Below are positions 27,439 to 37,300 of a stretch of DNA of 64,000 nucleotides, piece by piece (within the stretch, counting starts at the first letter, position 1; every line of letters starts with the position of its first letter). A program made the translations under genes and the position numbers. Source of the stretch: Hymenobacter metallilatus (GTDB lineage Bacteria; Bacteroidota; Bacteroidia; Cytophagales; Hymenobacteraceae); the NCBI RefSeq assembly GCF_003944705.1, contig NZ_RWIS01000007.1:124001-188000 (forward strand), written 5' to 3'. Under the pieces are notes generated by a model. That model saw only the letters and a list, made by a program, of their open reading frames with translations. It did no database searches and was not told where the DNA came from.

Positions 27439-27969
27439 ATGGCTACCTCTCCTCAACCCGAAGTATGGCTGCGCGGCCCGCTGCCGCCTATTTCGCCCCT
27501 GTTGCAGCCAGTGGCTCAGGCGCTGCTGCAGGCCCGCGAAGAGCTGGCCGCCGCGTTGCGTCACTTCCCCGATGAGTTGCTGGGTGCGCGGCCAGCCGGG
27601 GTGGCTTCCGTCGGCTTTCATTTGCGCCACCTCAGCGGCGTGCTCGACCGGATGCAGACGTATGCCCGCCAGGAGCCGCTAAGCGCAGCGCAGTTTGCCT
27701 TTCTGGCGGCCGAAACCACTGGTGGCACTCCGCCCGACACGGTAGCCGGGCTGCTGGGGCAATTTTCCGAAGCCGTGGATGCCATGCTGCACACGTTGCA
27801 GCATACGCCCGAGCAGGAGCTGCCGGCATTCCGGCCCGTGGGACGGCAGGCGCTGCCCAGCACCGTAATGGGGCTGCTGGTGCACGCCGCCGAGCACACC
27901 ACCCGCCATACGGGGCAGTTGCTGGTAACGGCCCGCGTAGTGCAGGCGCAGGCCGCCGGCCAACTCTAG
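27439..27969 (+). CDS. DinB family protein
   Basis: This is a 176-residue four-helix-bundle protein of the DinB/YfiT superfamily. A metal-binding set is visible: His in VGFHLRHLSG, and the pair in VHAAEHTTRHTGQLL (H-x-x-x-H). Members may act as metal-dependent hydrolases or thiol transferases; the role here is unknown. It starts in a 106-bp divergent spacer and its stop overlaps the stop region of the convergent GH16 gene by 4 nt. Confidence 0.88.
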   Translation: MATSPQPEVWLRGPLPPISPLLQPVAQALLQAREELAAALRHFPDELLGARPAGVASVGFHLRHLSGVLDRMQTYARQEPLSAAQFAFLAAETTGGTPPDTVAGLLGQFSEAVDAMLHTLQHTPEQELPAFRPVGRQALPSTVMGLLVHAAEHTTRHTGQLLVTARVVQAQAAGQL

Positions 27970-28844
27970 CGCCGGGCCTTGTATACCTTGATGTAGTCGA
28001 TAATGAAGGCGCTGCGGCGCTGGCCTGGAACTCCGCCCGGCCAGGTATCGGGCAAGGCAAAATTATTGACGGCCTGGTTGGCAATAATATCGACCGGGGC
28101 GGGGTAGGTGGGAATTTCCGACGCGGGCACCGTGCGCAGCCACTTGCGGTCCAGGTAGTAGGTCACGGCCTGCTTCGTCCAGACCACCGAAAACGTGTGG
28201 AAGCCCTGCGTCAGGTCGGTGGGGCCGGGGTAGGTGTAGCGGAACCCTTTGGCCCGGTACGGCGTCGATTTGGTACTGTAGTGAATGTTGTTGGAGGCCT
28301 CCCGCGGGTCGCCGCCCTCAAACACGTCAATCTCGGTGGGGCCGGCGTAGAGCCAGAACGCCGGCCAGGTTCCCAGGCCCCCGCCCAGCTTGCACCGGAT
28401 TTCAAACAGCCCCAGCTCAAAGCCCCGGTTGCCGGGCCAGCGGCTGGTGTCGCCCAGCGCGGCATTGGTCTGGAAATCAGGCCGCAGGTCTATCCAGCCC
28501 GACTCATAGTGCAGCAGCTTGGTGGTGTCGCGCCCGTCGGTGGTTTTAAAGGGGTAGAGTAGGGGCGCTGCCAACGGGCGGGCAATGAGGTGGAGGGTGC
28601 CGTCGTGCAGCTCCACGTTGCGCTGGTCATAGTACTGGTCCTCGGTGGGGTTGCCAACCAGGGTGCGCTGGTTGTCCGGGGTGAATTTCCAGGGCCCCCG
28701 GGCTTCCATATCGGCTACGGAGCGGTAAGTATCAAAATCATCTGCGAATACCAGCTGCCACTGGCGGTAGCGCAGTGGTTTCTGGGCCCGCGCCGGGCCG
28801 CCCCACAGCAGCAGCAAACAACACAATAAAAACAGGCGCTTCAT
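27966..28844 (-). CDS. Glycoside hydrolase family 16 (beta-glucanase-like), secreted
   Basis: This is a 292-residue secreted enzyme with a signal peptide (1-21, start at 28844). The GH16 catalytic motif E-x-D-x-x-E is present as TEIDVFEGG (E171, D173, E176). WRPWQ-like aromatic residues line the cleft (FWLYAG, RYRQWQLVF). It would cut beta-1,3- or mixed beta-glucans such as laminarin. Its 3' end overlaps the DinB gene by 4 bp on the opposite strand. It has no T9SS domain or carbohydrate-binding module. Confidence 0.9.
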   Translation of the reverse strand: MKRLFLLCCLLLLWGGPARAQKPLRYRQWQLVFADDFDTYRSVADMEARGPWKFTPDNQRTLVGNPTEDQYYDQRNVELHDGTLHLIARPLAAPLLYPFKTTDGRDTTKLLHYESGWIDLRPDFQTNAALGDTSRWPGNRGFELGLFEIRCKLGGGLGTWPAFWLYAGPTEIDVFEGGDPREASNNIHYSTKSTPYRAKGFRYTYPGPTDLTQGFHTFSVVWTKQAVTYYLDRKWLRTVPASEIPTYPAPVDIIANQAVNNFALPDTWPGGVPGQRRSAFIIDYIKVYKARR

Positions 28845-28922
28845 ATACTCACTACGCATTACAGGCAGACAAATGCCCCGTTGAACGAAGAGAGAGCAGG
28901 AAAAGGTATGCTGCCTGCCCGT

Positions 28923-28961
28923 AAAAAGGGCGACCTTCCTGCCGGAAAGCCGCCCTTTTTT
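28923..28961 (-). terminator. Terminator of the astacin gene
   Basis: A 9-10 bp stem (from AAAAAGGGCG at 28923 to CGCCCTTTTT ending 28961) contains an inner hairpin and has T/A runs on both outer ends. It lies 33 bp past the stop of the minus-strand gene at 28994. Confidence 0.8.
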
Positions 28962-28993
28962 GCAAAATGAAAAACCCGGAGCTTCAGCTTCGG

Positions 28994-29842
28994 CTAGTAC
29001 ATGGCGTCAATGCCCGATTTGTCGCCGGCAGAGAGGCCAGTGCGCTGGATGTTGAAGGTGGAGCCATCCTTCTTGGTGATGGTAGGCTGGCCGTTAGAGG
29101 AAAACGAAAACGACCCATACATCATAATCGAGCCGAAATCCAGCACGCCATAATCGGTGCCGCCGTAGCCCTGGGCCGAGTATTTGGTGAAGTTGCCTTC
29201 GTAGCCGGCCTGAATATTCTGGGTAAGGATGTTCACGTAGGTGTCCCGGTCGTTGCGCGTTTGCTCGTGGAAAAGGCCCAGCGCGTGCCCGATTTCGTGA
29301 ATGGTGTTACCAGTGGTGCAGCCCGAGGCCAGGTTGATGTACTGCCGGCCCCCAATCATGCCGATGTTGGATGAGCAGCCCGAGCCCACCCGGAACGTAA
29401 CATAGTTGCTCTGAGTGGTGCGCTTAATAAACCGGACGGGCGAGTTGGCCTGCCAATGCGCAATGGCATCGGTTACACGGTTCTGGCTGGGCAATGCCGC
29501 ATCAATGGTGTAGTACACAATAGCCGAGGGCCACCGGCCCGAAGTGCGGCCGGCGCTGCCGGGGCGGTTCTGGCCCTCTGAGGCGGCTACCTGCTCCGTG
29601 GTGAGCAGAATGTCGCCCTCGTACACCTTGTCGCCGTTGATTTCCTGGTAGGTAATGGGCTGGCCGCTGAATTCACCCTGTTTGGCCTGCCCCGTCTGGT
29701 TAGGATACGCCAGTTCGGCCTTGGCATCCTGGGTTTGCTCCAGCTGGCTGGGCTGGCTTTCGGTTTCTTTATTGCAGCTTGCTAAAGAAATAGTACCAAA
29801 AACGGCCGCAGCAGCCAGAACGGAAAATTGAGTTTTGCGCAT
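28994..29842 (-). CDS. Astacin-like (M12A) zinc metallopeptidase lipoprotein
   Basis: This is a 282-residue lipoprotein with lipobox LASC (C23), a linker/propeptide and then the astacin domain. The zinc site HEIGHALGLFHE (H182, E183, H186, H192) and the Met-turn SIMMYGSFSFS are both present. The region GRWPSAIVYYTID starts the catalytic domain. It would cleave proteins at the surface or in the periplasm. Standing alone, it is divergent from a DUF4397 lipoprotein gene by 405 bp. Confidence 0.93.
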   Translation of the reverse strand: MRKTQFSVLAAAAVFGTISLASCNKETESQPSQLEQTQDAKAELAYPNQTGQAKQGEFSGQPITYQEINGDKVYEGDILLTTEQVAASEGQNRPGSAGRTSGRWPSAIVYYTIDAALPSQNRVTDAIAHWQANSPVRFIKRTTQSNYVTFRVGSGCSSNIGMIGGRQYINLASGCTTGNTIHEIGHALGLFHEQTRNDRDTYVNILTQNIQAGYEGNFTKYSAQGYGGTDYGVLDFGSIMMYGSFSFSSNGQPTITKKDGSTFNIQRTGLSAGDKSGIDAMY

Positions 29843-30247
29843 AGTACAAGTGGTTTGGTTGTGGATTGCCGAATAACGGCAATTGGAAAAGAAATATTCC
29901 CCTTTGCCATGAACAAGATTATGGCATCCTCATCCGCTCTTCATCAATACCATCTATGGCGTAGCAACCAGGCTGAACAGGCCGGTTGGGAGGCTACCTG
30001 CCCGGCGCGTGCTACATCCGCAACTGCCACCAGCCATGCAGGAGTTACTGGGAAGCAGGAGCAAGGCAAGAACGCCAGGCTCCGCGCCGGAAAAGCAACG
30101 GTATAGCGAATGAATCCATGGAATAGTGAGTTTGATGCGGGAGCAAACGGTAATGCCTTTAGAAGCAGTCAGATGGCTTTTTTGCCGAAAATGGCACAGT
30201 GTTTGGACCAAAGCTTTCAACAATTCCTTCCTTTTCTTCCATTTATA
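29843..30247. other. 405-bp divergent intergenic region
   Basis: It lies between the divergent astacin and DUF4397 genes. It is lower in GC than the surrounding coding sequence near its ends and probably holds both promoters. I see no strong hairpin, repeat or hidden gene in it. Confidence 0.55.
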
Positions 30248-30979
30248 ATGAAGCAGTATCTACTTCTGGCATTATCCACTGCCGTCCTACTCTCTGCCTG
30301 TTCCAAAGACCAGGAATTCCCTGCCCCCATTACTCCCCCAGCGGCCCCCGACCAAGGTCAGGTGCGGGTCGTCAACAATCTGGCTCTGGCTACTGGTGGT
30401 TCCGGGCCCTCCAGCGCAATTCAGCTCCAGCTCAATGGTAACGCAGTTGGACCGGCCGTACTTGCCGGCTCGGCTGGCCCCTACCAGGCCGTAACCGTCG
30501 GTGAGCCGTTCGCGCAGATTATGCTGCCGGCCTCTTCGGGTAGCTCCTGGGTGCAGTTCAATAAGCTGCCTATTGTTAAAAATCAGCGCTACACGCTGTT
30601 CACCCATACCATTGGCACCTCCCAAAGCGCAAAAGTGGTAACGGAAGCTCCGGCTGTGCCAACTCCTGTAGCCGGCAAAGCACAGGTACGGGTAATTAAC
30701 CTGGCGGCCGAATCAACGCCGGTGCGTATTGGGGAGGCGCAGGCTCCGGCTCCGCTGTATCCGGAGGTAACCTGGGGGGGCGTAACGGGCTACCAGCCCG
30801 TGGATGCCCGCACGTATTCTCTGCAAGTCGCCCGTACCGATGGGGCGCAGACTACGCTCTTCACGCAATCAGTAACCTTGGCTGCCGGCAAAGCTTATAC
30901 CCTGGTGTTGCGCGGTACTACCTACTCCAATGCCGTAGCCCCCGAAAAGCTGGCATTCGACCTCATTGCGGACGAATAG
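30248..30979 (+). CDS. DUF4397-type lipoprotein
   Basis: This is a 243-residue lipoprotein with the start set at 30248 (MKQYLLLALSTAVLLSAC), giving a clean signal and lipobox LSAC. The body has two similar halves starting QVRVVNNLA (after residue 38) and QVRVINLAA, each an Ig-like strand-rich unit as in DUF4397 proteins. These are surface or periplasmic proteins of unknown role. The gene ends before a strong hairpin. Confidence 0.82.
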   Translation: MKQYLLLALSTAVLLSACSKDQEFPAPITPPAAPDQGQVRVVNNLALATGGSGPSSAIQLQLNGNAVGPAVLAGSAGPYQAVTVGEPFAQIMLPASSGSSWVQFNKLPIVKNQRYTLFTHTIGTSQSAKVVTEAPAVPTPVAGKAQVRVINLAAESTPVRIGEAQAPAPLYPEVTWGGVTGYQPVDARTYSLQVARTDGAQTTLFTQSVTLAAGKAYTLVLRGTTYSNAVAPEKLAFDLIADE

Positions 30980-31001
30980 CTAACCGCTCCTGAATTTATT
31001 C

Positions 31002-31043
31002 CGCACTCCGCCGGGCTCCTGCACAGGGGCCCGGCGGAGTGCG
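31002..31043 (+). terminator. Terminator of the DUF4397 gene
   Basis: A perfect 15-bp GC-rich stem (31002-31016 with 31029-31043) is followed by TTTGG. It sits 22 bp downstream of the stop codon. Confidence 0.78.
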
Positions 31044-31181
31044 TTTGGCCCGGCTGCTCTTGGCTATGCAGCCGGCCAGTATGTTCATAGAAATGGAGGC
31101 CGTGCAAGCCTCTCTCTCCGCCGCCGCCACGGCATGAAAATCGTAGGCCCGCCGCTGACGCTTTTGCGGCGTAGGTTACGT

Positions 31182-31326
31182 GCAGTCGCTCGGCTATGCC
31201 GAGTGACGACTACGCTCAAGCAGCTGTGCTGCGCGCGCCTGCTTATCTGTTGCGCAGGTTGGCGCGAGCAGATTCGGGGCACAGCCCCTCAGGCGTAGGC
31301 CTCACTCGGCATAGCCGAGCGAGTGC
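31182..31326. repeat. 145-bp REP-like structured repeat, left copy
   Basis: The element begins and ends with inverted palindromic arms: CTCGGCTATGCCGAG at 31189-31203 and CTCGGCATAGCCGAG at 31305-31319. Between them are two smaller hairpins (GCAGC-TGT-GCTGC and GGGGC-ACA-GCCCC). It is about 94% identical to the copy at 31976-32120. Together they bracket the RAYT gene. Confidence 0.9.
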
Positions 31327-31374
31327 GGCGACACTGCGGCCTGCGTGCGCCGGTGGCCTTCGAAGTATCGGCTG

Positions 31375-31905
31375 CTACAGTGGCAGCATCTGTAAAGGAC
31401 TGAAGTAACAGGCGCTGCTGAGTGGATAATGCTCTGGCGCGGTTACCAGGCCAGCTGCCACCGGGTTGTTGTGGATGTACTCTACTTTCTGCCGGATGAC
31501 TGCTGGAGTCCAGAGAGCAATGGGGTAGGTAGTCTTTTGCCAGAACATATACTGCTCGTTCTGGCGCTGGGGGCGGGCATAGTAGGCAAAAAGCCGCATC
31601 ATCCATTCACGGCGGCTTTCGTGCTCATTTTCGGTAATGGCTTTGAGAAGCTGGCGGGCGGTATGAGCCTTCAGGTCACGGAGTACGTCACTGAGGTTGC
31701 CTTCCGTGCGGGCCGCAATCAAATGCACATGGCTGCTCATCACCACGTAGGCGTACAGCTCCAGGCCCTTGTGGAGTTGGCAGTACCGCAGGCTGTCGAT
31801 GATGATTTGCGTGTACTGCGGCCGAATGAACACGTCCACCCAGCCCACAACCGTCAGGGTCAGGAAAAACAAGCCACCCGGATAGGTTTTGCGCAGTTCG
31901 GACAT
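31375..31905 (-). CDS. REP-associated tyrosine transposase (RAYT, IS200/Y1 type)
   Basis: This is a 176-residue single-strand DNA transposase of the Y1/HUH class. The HUH motif is in VVMSSHVHLIA, and the family-typical YIHNNPVAAGLV segment lies near the C-terminus; the catalytic tyrosine lies in the C-terminal half. RAYTs are thought to move or maintain REP sequences. The gene is flanked by two 145-bp copies of a structured repeat (31182-31326 and 31976-32120), as expected for a RAYT with its cognate REP. It looks intact. Confidence 0.9.
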   Translation of the reverse strand: MSELRKTYPGGLFFLTLTVVGWVDVFIRPQYTQIIIDSLRYCQLHKGLELYAYVVMSSHVHLIAARTEGNLSDVLRDLKAHTARQLLKAITENEHESRREWMMRLFAYYARPQRQNEQYMFWQKTTYPIALWTPAVIRQKVEYIHNNPVAAGLVTAPEHYPLSSACYFSPLQMLPL

Positions 31906-31975
31906 ATCGAAAAGATAGTATACTTAACGAATAACTTCTACTAACCGGGCCGTCTTGCCGCGTACACTCACTCTT

Positions 31976-32120
31976 GCAGTCGCTCGGCTATGCCGAGTGA
32001 CGACTATGCCCAAGCAGCTGTGCTGCGCGCGCCTGCCTATCTGTTGCGCGGGTTAGCGCGGGCGGATTCGGGGCGCAGCCCCTCAGGCGTAGTCCTCACT
32101 CGGCATAGCCGAGCGAGTGC
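31976..32120. repeat. 145-bp REP-like structured repeat, right copy
   Basis: This is the second copy of the element at 31182-31326, in the same orientation and with the same arm palindromes (31983-31997 and 32099-32113). Nine differences were counted by eye from the left copy, eight of them transitions. Confidence 0.9.
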
Positions 32121-32145
32121 AACGTTGTCCCTTTTGGGTGGTTGC

Positions 32146-32180
32146 CGGCCGTTCAACGACGAGACGCAAGTATGCGTCTC
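32146..32180. repeat. Composite hairpin repeat fragment
   Basis: The segment CCGGCCGTTCAACGA at 32146-32160 matches the core of the hairpin at 40847-40963 in reverse. It is followed by an 8-bp palindrome (GAGACGCA, 4-base loop, TGCGTCTC; 32161-32180) of the same arm type. Confidence 0.6.
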
Positions 32181-32305
32181 TATACCCGTTTATGTATCTC
32201 ATCAAACCGCGCCTCATCCGCCAACACGATACCGGACGGCGCAACTTTCGCATTATCCATTTGTCATGCGTTTAGAGTAGAATAACGCACGACAGATAGA
32301 TGAAT

Positions 32306-32812
32306 TTAAAGTCTTATAAACCCTGATTCTGGTAAGTTCTTTACCACCGGATTCCTCTCTGTCATATGAATAATCACGGCTATAATGTGGCGTAAACGCT
32401 TGGCTCTGATATCATCGGGGGCATAACGGTAGCAGTCATCATCATATACTATTTGCTTAGTTCTCCCATTTTCACGTATCGTCAGTATGGTTCGGCTACC
32501 CCTGGGAACAACTTGTTCAGTGCACAGAGCGGTAACATTTGCAGGCAGTGCGTTATAGTTCATATCAGACAGTTCTTGATAGATACTATCTAGCTGCGGC
32601 CGGCTGAAGCTAATATTAACCGTGGTATCGCCTGCAAAAATAATTTTCCTAGTAAAGGTTTGAGCAGTACCACTAAGGTGCACTTCATCATCGCCACAAT
32701 CTAGGTTAATTGAGAAGTCAGCAGGAGCATGTGACTCATAACTACATGCTGAAGTTGATAGTAGCAGGATCAAATAGAAAAGAGAGTCAACGTAGAAACG
32801 CATACTCGTCAT
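32306..32812 (-). CDS. Hypothetical lipoprotein
   Basis: This is a 168-residue protein with lipobox STSAC (about 19-23). The rest has no recognised domain; cysteines in LDCGD, ALCTE and DDCYR may pair. The first ATG (32812) or the fourth residue Met (32803) could be the start. Base composition is more AT-rich than its neighbours, hinting at recent acquisition, and it sits between the RAYT unit and icd. Confidence 0.7.
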   Translation of the reverse strand: MTSMRFYVDSLFYLILLLSTSACSYESHAPADFSINLDCGDDEVHLSGTAQTFTRKIIFAGDTTVNISFSRPQLDSIYQELSDMNYNALPANVTALCTEQVVPRGSRTILTIRENGRTKQIVYDDDCYRYAPDDIRAKRLRHIIAVIIHMTERNPVVKNLPESGFIRL

Positions 32813-32820
32813 AGTAAATA

Positions 32821-32856
32821 AAAAACCCCGCGCTAGCCAAAACCAACGCGGGATTT
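32821..32856 (-). terminator. Terminator of icd
   Basis: A 6-bp CCCGCG/CGCGGG stem (32826-32831 with 32846-32851), extended by A/T pairs, has a T-rich end on the minus strand. It lies 27 bp past the icd stop codon. Confidence 0.75.
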
Positions 32857-32882
32857 TCGTGGATTAAGCAACCAATAAGCTA

Positions 32883-34145
32883 CTACATCCGGTTGATAAT
32901 CTCGTCGCCAAACTCGGAAGTTTTCAGGAGGGTGGCACCGTCCATCAGGCGTTCGAAGTCGTAGGTGACGCGCTTGGCGGCAATGGCAGCTTCGAGTCCT
33001 TTGTAGATGAGGTCGGCGGCTTCCTGCCAGCCCAGGTGCTCCAGCATGAGGGCGCCGGAGAGGATAACCGAGCCGGGGTTCACCTTGTCCTGGCCGGCGT
33101 ACTTGGGCGCAGTGCCGTGGGTAGCCTCAAAAATGGCGTGGCCGGTTACGTAGTTGATGTTGGCCCCGGGCGCAATGCCGATACCGCCCACAATGGCAGC
33201 CAGCGCATCGGAGATGTAGTCGCCGTTCAGGTTCAGGGTGGCTACCACCGAGTAGTCGGCGGGGCGGAGCAGGATCTGCTGCAGGAAGGCGTCGGCAATG
33301 CTGTCCTTGATGAGGATTTTACCGCCGTCGAGGGCTGCTTTCTGCTGGGCGTCGGCCACTTCCTGGCCCTGTTTGGCCAGCACCTTGTCGTACTGGGCCC
33401 AGGTGTACACCTTGTCGCCGAATTCCTTCTCGGCCAGCTCGTAGCCCCAGGTTTTGAACGCGCCTTCGGTGAACTTCATGATGTTGCCCTTGTGCACAAG
33501 CGTCACCGAGGGTTTCTTGTTGTCGATGGCATACTGAATAGCCGCGCGCACCAGGCGCTCCGTTCCCTCTTTTGACACCGGCTTGATGCCAAACGACGAC
33601 GACTCGGGGAAGCGGATTTTCTTTACGCCCATCTCATCCTGCAGGAACTCCAGCATTTTCTGGGCCTGGGGCGTACCGTTCATGTACTCAATACCGGCGT
33701 AAATGTCCTCCGTGTTTTCCCGGAAGATCACCATGTCGGTGAGGTTGGGCTGTTTTACGGGGGAGGGCACGCCGTCGAACCAGCGCACGGGGCGCACGCA
33801 GGCGTACAAATCCAGCTCCTGGCGCAGGGCCACGTTGAGGCTGCGGATACCGCCGCCCACGGGCGTGGTCAGGGGGCCTTTGATGCCCACGAGGTAGTCG
33901 CGGAAGGCATCCAGGGTTTCATTGGGCAGCCAGTTGTTGAGCTGCTTGAATGCTTTCTCACCGGCCAGAACTTCTTTCCACACCAGCTTGCGCGAGCCGC
34001 CGTAGGCTTTCTCTACTGCCGCGTTGAACACGCGCACGGAAGCCGCCCAAATATCCGGACCCGTACCGTCGCCTTCAATGAACGGGATGATGGGTTGATC
34101 GGGCACATTCAGCTTGCCGTTCTTGATGGTGATTTTCTCTGCCAT
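32883..34145 (-). CDS. icd: NADP-dependent isocitrate dehydrogenase
   Basis: This 420-residue TCA-cycle enzyme oxidatively decarboxylates isocitrate to 2-oxoglutarate with NADP. The substrate loop [13 protein letters not shown] contains the serine equivalent to E. coli S113. [11 protein letters not shown] and the NADP-specificity loop [17 protein letters not shown] are present, the K-Y pair indicating NADP. Length matches E. coli Icd (416). It is a single gene, with a terminator downstream and a long hairpin repeat in the spacer upstream. Confidence 0.97.
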   Translation of the reverse strand: MAEKITIKNGKLNVPDQPIIPFIEGDGTGPDIWAASVRVFNAAVEKAYGGSRKLVWKEVLAGEKAFKQLNNWLPNETLDAFRDYLVGIKGPLTTPVGGGIRSLNVALRQELDLYACVRPVRWFDGVPSPVKQPNLTDMVIFRENTEDIYAGIEYMNGTPQAQKMLEFLQDEMGVKKIRFPESSSFGIKPVSKEGTERLVRAAIQYAIDNKKPSVTLVHKGNIMKFTEGAFKTWGYELAEKEFGDKVYTWAQYDKVLAKQGQEVADAQQKAALDGGKILIKDSIADAFLQQILLRPADYSVVATLNLNGDYISDALAAIVGGIGIAPGANINYVTGHAIFEATHGTAPKYAGQDKVNPGSVILSGALMLEHLGWQEAADLIYKGLEAAIAAKRVTYDFERLMDGATLLKTSEFGDEIINRM

Positions 34146-34196
34146 TGTTGAAAAGGTACTTAGGTACTATAGGGTTGTAGTTGAGTGGGGCCGTCT

Positions 34197-34300
34197 GAAC
34201 GTCATTCCGAGCGGAGCCGAGGAATCTCGCGTGCTGACGTCTGAGTTACCATGGCAACATCAGCACGCGAGATTCCTCGGCTCCGCTCGGAATGACGTTC
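34197..34300. repeat. Long hairpin repeat, 41-bp perfect arms
   Basis: 34197-34237 and 34260-34300 are exact inverted copies; the 22-base loop has a small palindrome around CCATGG. The inner end of each arm (GCGTGCTGA / TCAGCACGC) is shared with the other composite hairpins. It lies between icd and the M16 peptidase gene, 8 bp from the latter's stop, and may terminate or protect that transcript. Confidence 0.88.
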
Positions 34301-34308
34301 TACCGGCG

Positions 34309-37300
34309 TCAGTACCCGAAAATCTCTTTCAGGGTAAGTTGCTGGACCTGGCCGTACTTGGCCAGCTCCTTGAAATTGAGGCGGTCTTTGCTGCCGATGA
34401 CCAGGATGGTCTGGGGCTGGCCTTTCACGCGGGCCTGCTGGAACTTGAGCAGGTCCTGGAAGCTCATGTTGGGCGTCTGCTCGTACACGTCGCGGCGCAG
34501 GTCGTAGTCGAGGCCCAGGCGCTTGGCCCGCTCGTAGCTGAACAGGATATCCGACTTGGTAATGCGCTCCGTGGCAATGCTGTTGCGGATGGCGTCCTTG
34601 GCGATTTGCAGGTTGGCCTCGGCGGCGGGCATATCGTTGAGCAGGGTGTTCATGCCGGCCATGGCCTCGGGCAGCTTGTCGCTCTGGGTGCCGATGTAGC
34701 TGAGGTTGTAGGAGCTGCGGCCGGCCTTGTCGGCCGAGGCGAAGCGCGAGGAAGCCGAGTAGGCCAGGGCCTTCGACTCGCGCAATTCCTGAAACACGAT
34801 GCTGCCCATGCTGCCCCCGAAGTACTCGTTGTAGAGGCTGGTGGTGGGCACCAGGCCCTTGTCGTACACTGGCCCTTTGCTCAGAAACAGGATTTCCGCC
34901 TGCACCATGTTGTAATCCACCCAGTACACCTTGCGGTCCGTCATCGGCTGCTCGGCAAAGTCCTGAGCCGCTGGGGTAGGGGTGAGCTTAGCGGGTGATT
35001 TGTGCAGTTGGTTGAGGGTATTTACAATACCTGTAGCCGATTCCCATTCCCGTCGTCCTTTCTCGTCACCGTTAGTGGAGACAGTTGCAGTGGCTATTCC
35101 CTCCACTTTACGCGGCCCGTAATACAGCACACGGTGCTGGTAGGTCGGGAGCTTCTGGATGAGACTGGTGAGCTGCTCGGGCTTCAGGGCCTTTAGCTCT
35201 TTCTCGCTCAGCTGGCTGGTGAAGGGGTTTTTCGCGCCGTACTTGGCGTAGTTCACCAGGGCCTGATTCAGAATCACGCCTTTGTTGAGCTTGGCATCCT
35301 GACGGGCTTTGAGCACGCCGGCAACCATGTTCTGCAACGCCGCCGCGTCGGGCTTAGGCGCGGCCAGCAGGCTCTCGAACAATTGCAGGGCCGGCTCAAA
35401 GTTGCTGTCGAGGCCCGAGAGGCTCACGAAGGTGCGGTCCTGGCCGCTTTGTACGGCGAAGGAGCAGCCCAGCTTGTAGAACTCCTGCTGGAGCTGGGCG
35501 GCGGTGTACTTGCCGGTGCCCAGGTACTGCAGGTAATCGGTGGCGAGGCCCAGCTTGGGGTCGTTGTTCGTGCCCAGGTCGAGCACGTAGTACAGGTTGA
35601 AGAGGTTATTTTCCTCGTTGTGGGTGTAGTACACCGGCACGCCCGAGGCCAGCTTGGTCTCCTGAATGTCCTTTTTGTAATCGAGGAACACCGGCTGCAA
35701 AGCGGGGGATGACTTGGCCGTTACCTGCTTGTAGAAGTCGGAGGCTACCTCCCGGTTCACGGGCACGGGCGTAATGGCGGGCTTTACCACTTTCACCTTG
35801 TTGGGGTCCTGGCCGGTGCGCTTGTACACCAGGGCGTAGCCGGGGCCGTAGTACTGGTTGGCCACGCGCATCACTTCCTCCTTGGTGATGGTGCCGAAGT
35901 CGTCCGTTTGCTTAAGGTAGTCCTTCCAGTCCGCGCGGGCTACAAAGGCGGCCACGAACGCGCCGGCGCGGGCCTCGTTGCTCTCGTAGCTCTTGGTGCG
36001 CTGCAGCTGCTCGTTGTTGATGATGGCCGGAATCAGCCACTCCGGGAAGTCTCCCTTTTTCACCTTGTTCAGCTCGGCCAGCAGCAGGTCGCGCACCTGC
36101 TCCAGCTTCTGGCCCTGGCGGGGCGTGGCGTAGAGAATGTGCGAGGAGTAGTCGTTGTTGATGTCGGTGAACGAGGCGGCGCTCAGCACGGCCTGCTTCT
36201 GGTTCAGGTCGAGGTCAATCAGCCCGGCCTGGCCGTTGCTCAGGATTTTATCAATCATGCGCAGCACCAGCGCCTCGCGGGTAGTGGTGCCGGGCAGGCG
36301 GAAACCGAGCATCACGTTTTCGGCGTCGGGGCCCAACACCTGCTTCACGATGGGGGCGGTGATGGGTGCTTCCTGGGCGGGCGTGAAGGCCGGCACGGGC
36401 TTACGCTGCAGCTTGCCGAAGTACTGGTCAATTACCCGGATGGTCTGGTCGTAGTCCAGGTCGCCGCTCAGGCACAGGGCCACGTTATTCGGCACGTAGT
36501 ACTTCTCAAAATACCGTTTAATCTCCGTGATAGACGGATTTTGCAGGTGCTCGATAGTCCCGATGGTGGTCTGGGTGCCGTACTCGTGCTTCTGGTAGAG
36601 GCTGGCGCTCAGGGCCTCGTATTCCTTGCGGAAGTCGGAGTCGAGGCCGCGGTTTTTCTCCTCGTACACGGCCTCCAGCTCGGTGTGGAACAGGCGCGGC
36701 ACCATCTCGCCAAGGCGCTCAGCCTGCACGGCGGCCCATTTTTCCAGCTGGTTGCTCGGAATGTCCTCCTGGTACACCGTCTGCTCCACCGAGGTGTAGG
36801 CGTTGGAGCCCTTGGCCCCGATGGCGCCCATCACCTTGTCGTACTCATTGGCCACGGCGTATTTGGCCGCCACACCCGAAATCGAGTCGATCTGGTGGTA
36901 GGTGCGCTTGCGGGCGGCGGGGTCGTTGCGCTGGGCGCGGTACTGCTCGTAAAGAGCCTCAATCTTGTCCAGCTCCACTTTCTCAGCGGCCCAGTTCTGG
37001 GTGCCCAGCCGGGAAGTGCCCTTGAACACCATGTGCTCCAGGTAGTGGGCGAGGCCGGTGGCGGTGCTGGGGTCGTTTTTGGAGCCGGCCCGCACGGCCA
37101 GATAGGTCTGGATGCGGGGGGCGTCCTTGTAGTCGGAGAGGTAAACGGTCAGGCCGTTATCCAGGGTGTAAATGCGAGCTTTGAGCGGGTCGCCTTCCAC
37201 CGTCTGGTACTTATATTCCTTCTGCTGCAGAGCCGGGGCGGCGGCGGTTTCGGCGGCCGGAGCTGTTGCCGAGGTGGCCGGTTTACTGGTTTGGCATTGG

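Noticed and set aside
30199..30441. Alternative short frame overlapping the DUF4397 gene
   Set aside because: The other frame gives a lipoprotein signal and two domain repeats, so this one is a shadow.
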